From Ectocarpus siliculosus (lineage: Eukaryota > Sar > Phaeophyceae > Ectocarpales > Ectocarpaceae): a stretch of 64,000 bases of DNA. Location of the stretch: the NCBI GenBank assembly GCA_000310025.1, contig FN648379.1:124328-188327 (forward strand). The letters are read 5' to 3'. Under the pieces are notes generated by a model. That model saw nothing but the letters and a program-made list of their open reading frames with translations. It did no database searches and was not told where the DNA came from. Below, piece by piece: positions 10,520 to 22,213 of this stretch; the stretch's first letter is position 1, and each line of letters opens with the position of its first letter. A program made the translations under genes and the position numbers.

Positions 10520-13500
10520 CTGAAACCAATCAGCACATTTTTACCCGTACCAGGCGATGTACAGTTTTACGACCTAGGGGGCATGCGGGTGTGTGCAGCA
10601 AGTCAGAGGCATCACACAGCGTATCACACAGCATACCATCTCAGCCAAGCATGATAGACCAAGGCTTCTCACGTGCGATGCACACAGCGGAGCCTAGGGT
10701 GACTACAGTGCAGAATATTAGGCAAATTTGAATGCTGTGTCCCCAAAGTGTCCCCATTTGGGGTTCCAGTACTGCATACAGTTAAAAGTGGTATGGTCTA
10801 TCCACAGAAGAGCCCCCTATTATGAGGGGGTGGGTATAGCCCCGTGGTCACACGCAAAGCGTAGGCAAACCTGCGCTAGTGCTATTGCGACGGGCAACAC
10901 AGTGGAGATGAACGAGAAGCTCACAAGACTGCTGGCATCGCGGCTCAGACTGCATTGGGTCAGACTACGACGTCATTTCTGTCTGTGGCCCTTGAAACTC
11001 CCACACGTCCAGACAAGGACTTCGTGGAGTTGCAGCAAACGTCCACCGTGTGCCATTTCTTCACCCATTCTTGCAACCTGAACGATCTGCATAATGAACC
11101 CCTCTATTACTATTTAGGAAAAGTAAATACACGCGCAGAACGACTAACCACTCTGTTGTACACACAGAGAGCATCCCTGTGGCTTGGGACGCGGTGAGGC
11201 TGTGCATGGTGCATTGATATGATGATGCCATGCGGCGTGCGGCGGCTTGTATACTGGAAAACACGCCCGAACCGTTATTAGAACTCAATGGTAAAACAGC
11301 AGACTCTCCCTGAAAAATCGTCGGAAAATCGTCGGAAAATCGTCGAAAAATCGAAAATCTCAATCTTTGGAGATGGTGGAGATCTCGGCCTCGTGTCACA
11401 ACACGTTCGCACGCTCGCTTCATTTTGGCACCTTCATCAAAGACAACTTCGTTTGGTGACGCTCTCCCGGCCTCAGATCTCGGACAAGCTCCTCGCGGGG
11501 GACTGCTGCTGCTTACGGAGGAGGCAGTAGTAGTGGTATTTGCTGCTCGTGTGTGTGGCGTGGGTAGAGAGAGCAGACGTGGACGGCGGGATGGCGCGTG
11601 CGGCTTCTTTGGTTGGACTGGCATGCGGGGTGCTTGGTAGGGCGAACGCCCTGACAACTATCACTCCTTCGGAGGGGCTCGTGGTGGTGGCAGACAGGTG
11701 GGCGGTGTGTGGGTGGATCGTGACCCTAGGGGCCGCGGCGGGCAAGTCGCCTGCCTCTGCTGTGTGACCGCGCTGCCGCTGACGCAAATGACCCGTCGTG
11801 TTCTTTCCTAAGAACACTGCCTTGGCCACGATCACGTATGGTCGTCCCCGAAGCGGCGGGAAACTACATTTTGTATGAGGTGTCCGTTTTTAGCGAGCCT
11901 GCAATCCGGAACCCTTTCCAAGACGTTGAACATTGAACCAAAGCCAGCATATAGGCCACTCGCGTGCGACGGTCCCTGATCGCGAGGCGCTAGCCTCCGG
12001 CCTTCTCTATCTTGTGCCGCGTGCTCGGGTCGTATTTCATTCTTCCCGGCTAGCCAGGCCAGGCTGCATCACCCAGGCGGTTGTTTGTTGCGTGATCAAC
12101 TTTTTTTTTCTGATGAAGGGATGGGCCATATCACGCCGTAGGCTATAGATCCGGTGGCTTTCTCGCTGTCTTCTTCTGCTAGGTAACGGTAACTGCTCCG
12201 GACAGAAGGGTAAGCGAGAGGACCTCCTGCCTCAGCAGCCCCCGCTCACTTTCTCACACCCGCCGGGAAAGCAGAGATGCTGGCTCGTTCGGCGGCGTTG
12301 GGAGCAAGAACGCGCGGGTTATTTGCTGCCCTCTCTCTCACACTCACCAGCTGCCTCCTCTCACACACATACAATTGTATAAAAATGGCCGAGGTTACTC
12401 CGACACTTTTTTTTTTGTACAGAGATTCCACAAAATTTGTGAGGCAACTGCTCGTGATAGTTATGAAGGAGGTTTCGAACGCAAGATACAAGAAGTGGCG
12501 GACTAATATAGGGCCGATCTGCCGCTCCATGTGTAGTTTCACGCCGCTACTGCTGCTGCTGTGGGATAGGAGCATCGATTGGCAGCACGAAGGCGTCATG
12601 TTTCTTTCTCGTTGCTGGATGGGTGGAATCCAGCAACCGACTTCATGAGTCGTCATGAAATGGGTGGTATGCACACTTGTGGAAGAAAACACCTGCGTCT
12701 TGACGTAATCTACTTTTTAATGTTTGTGTTCGTCCCTCTATTCTGACGCCGGTTTATCGGTTTTGTGAAGAAAAGTAGAAAATGCCGTTGCAATCTCTAT
12801 CCATCCTCTTTTCGAGATAGAGATATGGGCTCGTTTTGTCACATGTATGCATTTGCATACCTCTTCAAATATAAATGCCGATGGGTCACAAACGTCTACT
12901 GCTGTATGTACCACACAACCTTACCCAGACCGATTTCAAAGCCTGATAACCCCATACATAAGGAAAGCGTGGCGTTGCCGAAAATATGCGATCTCTAAAT
13001 TTTATATTTTCTTGTCGAGAGCTCTCCGAGAACGCACTAATGCTGAAGTTGCACGCTTTGTCGTATCTTCCTCATGAAGTATTCGAGCTTTGAGAATAAT
13101 AGGTCCAGGGGGTGATATAGTTTTTTTTTTTCTCCCATCATTGGACTCTGTCGTCTGCCCCTCTGGCCCCCATCCTCCACTTCTACCAGCGAGACGACCC
13201 AACCGGGGTCAAATATAACGTCACCCACGGTATTACAGCAGTACAATTATACAGCTGCAAAGATGTGGCCGATAAAGCGATTAATCCCGGGTGCAATACG
13301 TACCTCCTCTTACCTACTTCTGTCGTCAGTCGTTGCAGCGTGCGAGAGCTCCATGGATAAGTCGGGTTACAGAATGAAGCGACGCCCCGTTTGGCGCAGG
13401 CAGGCCAGGAAAAAAACGCCACAATGTGCATGTGATACATGGTAAAGAGCGCCTCTTATTGGCCATTGATTTCTAGAGCTCCCTGACAACACAAACCAGT

Positions 13501-15658
13501 CTCCGCTGGGTCGGCGGTGGCGTCATGCATGTTGTGATGCCATGTATTCTACTGGTAGATCTGTTTTGCGCCCATGGCGAGTGCCATGAACAGTACATAC
13601 GCTTTGTTGTCATCACGTCCACAAAGTTATTGCTTAGACTGGCGCCAGAATAGATTGGACGAACACACACACACTTTTAATGAAGAAATTGGACTGCTGT
13701 GGTTATTTTGTGCACGGCTAGTCTTTCTGTGATCATATGTGTACTTTCTACATGGTGAAAAGCAAAAGGAAAGCAGACTGCTCTCTCTTATTGAAAACTC
13801 GATTCATGGACCGGCGGGACTTTTGTGGGCCTTTCGCTTCGTTGTACATTTTTGGTGAAAAACTCTCGTGATATAAAACTCGATAATATATCTTCACAGG
13901 ATAAAAACACACGACTGCTAGCCTGCTCTTATACATCCTCGGAAAGCTGGTGTTGGGCAGGTGGGCTGCCGTTGTGGTGCAGCCAAATTTGATCAACCGG
14001 AAACAAGCAGCAAGCGAAATTAGAGTGCCTTTTTTCAAGGTGATACGAATATGCACACCCTTACGTAGTGAACGAATAGCGGACAAGGCGCGTTCGTCTC
14101 TGCCAAGAGCGCCCCCAACCCACGCTAGCTGACACTCTGTATGTTGGCACTCGGGCGTTGATGATAACAACCGTTGGTCCTTCTCTTTTTTTTGTGCCAA
14201 AGAGTAAGCGAGAGAGAGGTTAGAAAAGACAGGCAGACAGGCATATACGCACACCCTGTGCATCAACGGCAACAACAACCTCCAGCCTCCCCGCCATGCC
14301 GACTAGGAAGGGCCGCCCTCCCCCCTACAAAAATAACGGGGCAGCCCATAAGCTACGCAGCGAGCCTTGTGGAACTGTGTCCGTTCGTTAGTGCGTCTGT
14401 GCTTGCGTGCGATGGCGGCACCAGAGAAAGCGAGAAAGAGAAAGGAGCACGACGAGAGAGGAAGGCAGAGGGGAAAAGAGCGGGTGCAGCAGCATGCAGC
14501 AACCTCACGTACGCGTTGATACGCATGCAGCACAACAAAAAGAGGAGAGAGGAGAGGGAGATAGAGAGAGCAGTCTGTTCGTCTCGGAACACAAATATAT
14601 ACTTGGGGCTCTGGAGCCCCAAACATGTTTTCGCTCACGATTCATGCATTTTTGCCCAAAATCCCCCTCCGATATGAAACTCGATTCACTCGGGCTCTTC
14701 CACTGGTTTTATGCATTTTTTCGAGTTTTAAATAACTCTATTGAACAACAAATGGACGTGGGTAAAGTTACCTTTTTTTAGTAAGCTACCCTGTGACCAT
14801 GGGAATCGACCGCGTCAAGTGTTTGCAATTTGCAATCGAGTTAGACTGGTACGGGCAGAAGAAGGTACTGGGTAGCGAGAACATAACGGTTTGTATTGCG
14901 AAGACAACAATAACCAAAAAAAGGGTTTATTCCGTGAAACACAAGCTGATTTCCACCACCCTCTATACGCAAGCGTAGTGACAACCTCACAAGCTCTCTC
15001 GCAGAAATAACGGTACCGTCTGTTGCTGGACGGCGGTGGCCACGCTCTGCTTTTCGGCAGTCGAGCGAAAGACCGAAAACGCTACAACGACAACCATGAG
15101 TCCTGCAGTAGTATTGTACGGTCCTCCCTTCTTTTGAACGAAACAAGAGTTCCGTTGGCATCATTTTCGGGCACTCTCTTAAGCTTATCTTGTTCCCATC
15201 AGGGTTCCTCGTTATGTATGTCGTCCCTGCCGGCCTGGTGTTTGACGGAAGCCCAAGTGACGTTTTTTTTTTTTTTTGGAAGAAACGTGGGGGAAACAAT
15301 AGTCCGGCTCTTCTTTGTTGACTGCTGTACTTGCACTCATGATCAACACTTCACGCGTGTACACTAGACTGACTCCTTTTGCACGATGAGCACAGCTTGC
15401 CGCAGTACGTGCCTCGCATGTACGCGGATAGTGTGCAGCCTAACACTGCTTCGGTGGTAATTCTGACCTTTTCTTTTTGTTTGTCGGCGCGACATTGCAC
15501 GGCGCCAACCTACGCCCCGGGTGCTGCATTTTACTGTCTCTGGTGTGCGTGTGTGCTATTGGTGTTGTTGACGGGAAAACCATACTCACTTTTTCCTTCC
15601 ATGTTTTTCCCTCACGCTCCGCCACCCCCACCACAATCTCCACCTCCGTTTCGATCAG
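10520..15658. other. 5-kb stretch without a supported gene
   Basis: This contains a short tandem AAAATCGTCGG array at about 11313-11352 and a locally GC-rich block at 11540-11770 that is open on both strands but lacks recognisable domains. It also carries a dispersed repeat at 14775-14890. Exons encoding the signal peptide and N-terminus of the Kre9-like gene should lie in the last part; I could not locate them. Confidence 0.35.
14775..14890 (+). repeat. dispersed repeat shared with 62225-62335
   Basis: The segment reads agtaagctaccctgtgacca, then gggaatcgaccgcgtcaagt, and after about 40 bases gaaggtactgggtagcgaga and aacggttt. The same order of blocks occurs at 62225-62335 with small gaps. 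The function and full element boundaries are unknown. Confidence 0.55.
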
Positions 15659-18600
15659 AACGTACACCGTGGAGTGGGTAGGCACGACCAGCAGCCGCTT
15701 CGAGATCGACCTCTACTACTGCGGCTCGGTCTGCTTCGAGGTGAGCTGAATAGCTACGTACACCCAAGCGATGACGATGTAGTGAAACTGCTGTGTGCGG
15801 ACGCGCTGCGCACGAGCAAATGGTGCGCGACAAGGCACGGGTGCGACGAATGGGTTAAAAGAGTGCCAGCAGTTGTAGGTCTCTGAGGGAGGGTGTTTTT
15901 TTTGCAGCACCTCACCTGGGCTAGTTACCCTGTGCCGGCGGAGGCGTTTTGTCTTGTTCTCTCGGTGGATGAGTATGGGAGGGGATGGGTAGCACTTGCG
16001 TGTAGAGGTCAGAACGTTTCCCAGGATGTGCAGACAGCAGCAACCTAGACCGCAACACACATGAGCTACCTAGAATAGTCTGTTTCGAGCAGCAATGGCC
16101 ACTCTTGCCCCTCTGTGCTTCTTGTCGAGACGTTCGAGACGACATTTCTCTACCAGAGAGTGCGAGATTATGTAAGAGATTTGCCCTTGAGCAACTTGTT
16201 GGTTGTGGCTTACGGCACAGATAATTTTCCTGACGTCCTCATTGGTGAGGGAAGAAGCTTTAATATCCCAGCACTTTGTCCCCTTGAAACTGCCTACTCT
16301 TTTACCTCCGCAGGATGAGTGCGGTGAGTGGGTGACCGCCCTGTGCCCGTACGGGTCAGAGGGCTGCCCCGACAACGAGGGCGACTACGACATCATCATG
16401 CCCGAGCCCATGAGCGGCACCTCCGGCTCCGGCTACAAGGTAATGTCCACTCCCGAGGATTTCTTCTCGTATCTATGAATGCGAAGAAAGCATTGCGATG
16501 TCGCGTGTGCGTTCCTGCTCCCTCTCCGACTGCTGCTGTGGCCGTTTCCACGCATCGTACGCACATTCGCCCTTCTTTAGCTGTGCGTTCACGAGGCATA
16601 TTAACGTATTTGGTGGTTGGCCGGTGACCACGTGTGTTGTGGATGGTACTGAGCGGAGATAGCCCGTACCAAAAAGCGCATTGCTATGCTTATGTCGAAA
16701 TGGCTCCTTCCCACGCGAGTGATGAACGTCGCGCAAGAACTTACCAGCAACCCCCCCCAAACAAAAATAAAAAAACAGGTGCGCGTGGCGGACGTGGACG
16801 GCCCCCAAGACGCGGACTGCTCGGACGAGTTCTACCTCATTGCTTCCGCCGAAGCACCTGTGGTTGGGGGTCCTGACGCCCCGTACCTGATCGTTACCTC
16901 CCCGTCAACAGGCGACATGGCGCAGGCAGGCGGAGAATATACCGTTGAGGTGAGTTTTTTTTTTTGAGAGAGAGATTGTCTACGGCGCCGCCGCATGAAT
17001 GGTGTCGGAGGAGGCGGCGAGGCTATGTTTTGAATGTGCATGGGAAGCGTTCGTAGTCTGTGTGTTTGTGTCTGCGTCTCGACAGCGCGCTGGAAAACGC
17101 CACGCACAGCAGTCTCGTGTGCTGCGTACCGTGAAGGCTGCTGGCGAGCGACGGCACCCCCAATAATATATGCATTCATTCATTCACTCTCTTGTGTGTG
17201 TGTCTTCCCGTTTTCTTGGTTTGCGCCCAGTTCGACTACGACAATGGAGTCGGTTCCCGAGTGGACCGATTCAAGATCGACCTGTACTCTATCGGAGGGA
17301 CCGGCGACTGCGGCACCTGGGTGATGAATCTCTGCGACAAGGAAGCCATCGGCTGCAAGGACTCGAGTGAGTTGGATCTACACGTTTGTCATGATGCTGT
17401 CATGTTATGGGTTTAGTGACGAGATTTAGGCCGCGGCCCTTTGAACCTCTCCGGGCACCTGGTGCGTGGTATCCCTTACCTCCATGCATGCATCGCTCGG
17501 TCCCCATGGTCCATCCACAATACGCCCTTGACCCCCCCCCCCCGCGCGCGCGCGCACCTGTTCGTGCCAACCTCCAACGATGACGACGCCAACTAACCAA
17601 CCAACCAATCAGTGGGAGACTACGACGTGGAGATCCCCGACACCGTTGTCGACGGCATGTACTCGATCCGCGTGGGCCGCTTCGAGGACGACGCCCTGTA
17701 CGGCTGCTCGGGCGAGTTCGAGATCGTTGGCTCCTCCTCCGGGGAAGGTTCTGGGGAAGGTTCTGGAGGGGACGGGGGCGCCGGTAGCGGCAGCGGCAGC
17801 ACGAGCAGCGAGTCCGGCTACGGCGGCGGCGTCGGTGTGGGCAGCAGCGGCAGCAGCAGCGCCAACGGAGGCGGTTCCGGTAGCGGAGGAGGCTCGATGG
17901 GCAGCAGCAGTGCCTACGGCGAGGGAGACGGCGAGGGCGGCGGTGTCATCGGTGGCGGAGATGGGGGTACTGGCGAGGGGGAGGGGGAGGGTGATGACCT
18001 CGTCGGCGGTGGTGTCAGCAGCGGCTCGGGGGCGGGCGCGGGCAGCGGTGGTAGCGGCAGCAGTGCCTACGGCGAGGGAGACGGCGAGGGCAGCGGTGTC
18101 ATCGATGGCGGCGATGGGGGCACCGGCGAGGGGGGAGGGGAGGATGATGACCTCACGGGCGGTGGTGTGAGCAGCGGCGCGGGCGAGGGCGAGGGCAGCG
18201 GTGGCAGCAGCAGCAGTGCCTACGGCGAGGGAGACGGCGAGGGCGGCGGTGTCATCGACGGCGGCGAGGGGGGCACCGGCGAGGGGGAAGGGGAGGATGA
18301 TGACCTCACGGGCGGTGGTGTCAGCAGCGGCGCGGGCGAGGGCGAGGGCAGTGGTGGCAGTAGCAGCAGTGCCGCCGGCGAGGGAGACGGCGATGGCGGC
18401 GGTGTCATCGGTGACGATGATGCCGTGGGTGAGGGCGAGGGCGAGGGCGGTGGTGCCGTCGACAGAGATGAGAGTGGCGACGATGACGACAGCGACGATG
18501 ACGGCAGCGACGATGACGGCAGCGACGATGACGACAGCGACGATGACGACAGCGACGATGACGACAGCGACGATGACGATAGCGACGACAGTAGCAGCGA

Positions 18601-18772
18601 TGACGGCAGCAGCGATGACGGCAACAGCGATGACGGCAACAGCGATGACGGCAGCAGCGATGACGGCAGCAGCGATGACGGCAGCAGCGATGACGACGAC
18701 TTCAACTTCTCCTTGTCGTATTCTTACTCCTACGAGTTCGAGGAGCGAGAGCTGTACGATGTACTCTGGTAA
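15659..18772 (+). CDS. secreted-type protein with two Kre9/Knh1-like domains and a repetitive acidic tail (5' partial)
   Basis: Five exons join in phase: 15659-15740, 16314-16439, 16779-16949, 17231-17366 and 17613-18772 (TAA at 18770). The first exon begins with one base completing an upstream codon, so the start and any signal peptide lie further left and were not found. Two similar cysteine-containing beta domains are seen. Domain 1 runs from TYTVEWVGTTSSRFEIDLYY through CPYGSEGC to the EFYLIASAE strand. Domain 2 runs from VTSPSTGDMAQAGGEYTVEF through RFKIDLYS and CGTWVMNLC to GMYSIRVGRFEDDALYGCSG and FEIVG. The pattern (GG-x-YTVE-[WF], F-x-IDLY, Y-x-I-RVG, S-x-EF-x-I) fits the Kre9/Knh1-like, Ser-Thr-rich GPI-anchored family of cell-wall proteins. 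The tail has about four 51-residue Gly/Ser/Glu units (SAYGEGDGEGGGV...), then 15-bp units encoding SDDDG/SDDDD and SSDDG, and ends SYSYEFEERELYDVLW. A cell-wall or extracellular-matrix role is inferred. Confidence 0.85.
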
Positions 18773-21700
18773 AGGCTTAGCAGGCGCAACAAGGGGAAAA
18801 ACACACCGGACGGGCAAGCTTGGCATGAGAAGGCGGAGGGAAAACAATTTGAGACAAACCCCATGCTGGACCCGCGCGCCTCAAAATGCGCAGACATGCT
18901 GTGTGCACGCGCCTTTCAGTGGCTGCGAGGAGTGTAGAAACGAGGTTGGCGATCTCGCGGCTCTCGCTGTTGGCAGGATGAGAGCTGTGAGGTTTAAAAA
19001 ATGCGTGTGGTGGTCCGTGCGTAAGTTGCGTAGGGGGCAGGGGGTTCATTTGTTCCGGGCTTGTTAGAAAAAAAAAAAGGGTTGTGATGACGTGTTTTCC
19101 CCACACTGGAGGAGCGGGCAGATTCTTGTCTCCAGTGGGTTAAGTAGCAGTTCGCGTCGAGGGTAGGGTAGAGAGAGAGGCCGCCATGGTACCCGTCGGT
19201 GTTTTCCCTCCGTTTGGCAAGTGAATCAATCGTCTCTCGTGCTTGTGAGGATCGGGAGCAGCTCCTACATGCGGCGTTATGCGGCGTTGTAGTGGAGACT
19301 CGAAGCAAGGTTTGGTACGTAGGTAGAGTGAAGTTGAGTTGTTGTGAGACGTCCCCCCCCCCTTTGTCGGGGACAAGCACGACTGTATCCGTAGTGCCAC
19401 CCGTCTGTGAAGTCGATCGGGATTGGTGCCAGAGGCCGTGTGGGCCGACGGGAGAAAAAAGGCGTGTAGGTACATACTGGCTTTCCACGCGATCACGTTT
19501 ACGTCTTGAGTTGTTTCGGTTTTTGGTTTTTGTGTATCGTGTGTTGAGCTTTTCCCCCGCCTCCGCTCGAAGCTCTTCATGCCGAAGGACGAGTGGCGTC
19601 ATGTGTGCCCTGCCTTTACGTTTCACGCGTTACAGCAGTATTCTGAGAGAAGTAGGCAATCCGTTTTCGACAGTACCCTTACCCCCCGCACCAAGAAAAT
19701 TTCCCTCAGTTTTTACTTCATGTTTGAGGGGGCGGAGAGGTTGTTGTTGGGCAGGCGTTTGCTTGGAGGGAGAAGAGGCTATTTCTCCTCAACAGTTTGT
19801 TTTGTTGGCGTTGATGCAATCGCACCGACCACTTTTGGCCGCGATGTGCGCACTTCGCTTGTCGGACGGAAAATTCATACCAGCATGCATCAAAACTTGT
19901 TCTTCAGTTGTTGGCGTAAGAATATATTTCGCGCCTTGTCGCTCGTTCTACTCAGACAACTTACATTCCGAATTTCTTGCCCTTCGCATACGTCGATTGC
20001 TTTTTTTCGTTTTGCTGGGCATAATGAGTGGTGGCCGGGAACCCCGCCAGACTAGATGAGGGGGCGCGGGTTTAACCTGTTTGTGTTTGAGCTTGCCGAT
20101 TGTTGAGTCCTCCGTTGGTGTTTTTTTTTTTTTTTCGTGGATGCTCGGTTGTAAGGGGAGCTCTTGAGTTTTCTTTTTGAGGGTCGGGCAGCGGGGGAAG
20201 GGCGGCAGTGGGCTCGGGGTTCCCCGTGCCTAGGCTCTGACTATCTGTCTGTGCGTCTTCCGTGTCCCAGGAAGCGTTGATGTGTTGTACCACAGAGCGT
20301 GACGGGGGAAAAGTGAAAGACAAGAAACTGCTGCTGCTGTGTGGTACTCCGTTATGGCTGTGCCTCTTTTCTTTTTTTTTTTTTTTTTGAGCGAGAATGT
20401 GAAGGTTTTTTTTTTTTTTCTTAATATGACTGTTTTTGTGTCGAGTGCGTTGTGCGCGCTACTCCTTTGGTACGCGCGCCGGACAGCATGGTGAAGAAAG
20501 ACATGGAGATGGGTCAGGGATCGAGAGAGAAAGAGCAGGTGGCTGTCCTTTTGTTTATTTTTTTGTTGTGTGTCGTGGTGGTGTCGGAGGGTCGGTCGGT
20601 TGGTCGGTCGGTGTGTGTGCCGTTTCCAGCGTGCCCGGCGTCGCAACTGCCTTGTGTGTGTCTGCTGTGTCTTAATTGTTAGCATCGGCCGCGTTAACCG
20701 GCTGACCAATGAAAATACGTCAGTCTGTTCTTGTGTGCGTGTGTATGTGAGTTTTCAACTCGCGTCGGCGGCGGTAACAAGCACGCAGGGACGTTTACCT
20801 TGCGCACGCAGAAGAACTAGCTCCTGCTCTCGCTGCTGCTGTCTTGTGAATTTTGTTGTCGTAGCGAATTCAACCGCGCTTGGCCGATGAGCAGACGTTG
20901 ACCTTTCGAATGTTTGCGTTTCTCTGTTTTGTCCACAGCAGTAGTTTTGTTCCCGCGCAATCTACGCACTGCGCGCGACTTTTTTTTAAGTTTCTCTGCA
21001 AAGCCCGATCGCAGTTTTTGTTTGGATTTTTCTTGTTTAGTTTGGCGTTGCGTTCGACACTGCTGTAATTTTCGGGTATTTTAACAGTACAAGCGTTTCG
21101 GCACTTGCATGCATATCCATACAAGAGGGGCGAACCCCCGTGTACCGTTATGGTAGAAGCTGAAAATATGTAGCCGTGTCAATACGGACGGTTGTTTTTG
21201 TGTTGTGGGCTATTGTAGACTCGTTGTTTGTTAGCCGGTTCGTCTTGACGGAGAGGACGGGTATTGACGATTTATCGTGCCCTGGGGCATGCTGTTAGAT
21301 GTTTTAATAATATATTGTGTCCGATTTCATCTGATCCCTTTCGAGCAACCCATTCTAGTGTGGCACATCTTGGAGTGCAACCACACAGGCCTAGCGGAGA
21401 CATATGACATGCCTTTAAGATCGACGGGAAAAAATCCGCGTGCTTCGCGCTGGTGTATGTATGACATGTGTGTTCTCGCTGTATCGTTTGCTACGAAAGC
21501 AAGTAGACACGGCGGTGAATGTCGGTCGGCCTGTGAGAAAGGCAGCGCGAGAGCCTCAGGGACGCGCTGTCAGTTCGGCACCCTTCCTACTCCTTCCATT
21601 ATTGCTTCGTCTCAAACCAGTGTTCTATGCTATGAACTCGCACAACCGACCCCGTTCCGCAAATTGGCACTTGCAGAAATCGTGTGCTCATATCTGTTCT

Positions 21701-22113
21701 TGAAGAGAGAACGCACAACACCCTATCAACAAGCTAACCACCTGTCAGTGCCGACCTCCTTCCTCTTTCCTCAAGTGGCCATGTTGTTGTTGCATCTGTC
21801 CCCAGCCTTCTGCTTTCATTGAACAACACGGACGACAGACACCAAACGCTTTGCACACACACCCTTCCGACGGCCCAAGCTGTCTATAGCGACTGCTGCC
21901 AACGCTACGCACTCCAACAGCGGACGACGCCTACAGCGACTGCTGCTGCTGCTACGCTACGCGCTCGAACACTTCTTGTACAGCGCGACACGCTCCTACA
22001 GCAGTACCTCCTACCGCTCTATCTCTGTCTGTCCCCGAACCTCGGCAAGTCTCCGTAGCACCCCCCCCCCCCCCCGCACGGTCTGGAGCTTCTCCGGATG
22101 GGGGTGTTGGTAG
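18773..22113. other. T-rich 3' region of the Kre9-like gene and intergenic DNA
   Basis: Sequence after the stop is T-rich on the plus strand (poly-T runs at about 20121-20135, 20369-20388 and 20408-20420), in line with the long 3' UTRs of this kind of genome. An 861-base open frame (19199-20059) has no domain or exon-like composition and is probably chance. The right edge, next to the N gap, should contain the missing end of the USP gene but is too short and too homopolymer-rich to read. Confidence 0.4.
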
Positions 22114-22213
22114 NNNNNNNNNNNNNNNNNNNNNNNNNNNNNNNNNNNNNNNNNNNNNNNNNNNNNNNNNNNNNNNNNNNNNNNNNNNNNNNNNNNNNNN
22201 NNNNNNNNNNNNN
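22114..22213. other. assembly gap (100 N)
   Basis: Exactly 100 N, so probably a nominal size. It falls inside the last visible exon of the USP-like gene, in a GC-rich poly-Gly/Ala coding region. It hides the C-terminus. Confidence 0.99.

Noticed and set aside
11540-11770. GC-rich possible exon
   Set aside because: It is open on both strands with no domain, and no matching neighbours were found.
17609-18847. 412-codon minus-strand open frame
   Set aside because: It is antisense to the Gly/Glu/Asp repeats of the Kre9-like gene; the Val/Ala repeats simply mirror the GAC/GGC repeat units.
19199-20059. 286-codon plus-strand open frame
   Set aside because: It lies in the T-rich 3' region, Ser/Arg/Cys-rich without any domain and with codon use unlike the real exons.
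22083-22113. Coding continuation of the USP-like gene just past the N gap
   Set aside because: All three frames are interrupted by a long homopolymer and the gap size is nominal, so the frame cannot be chosen.
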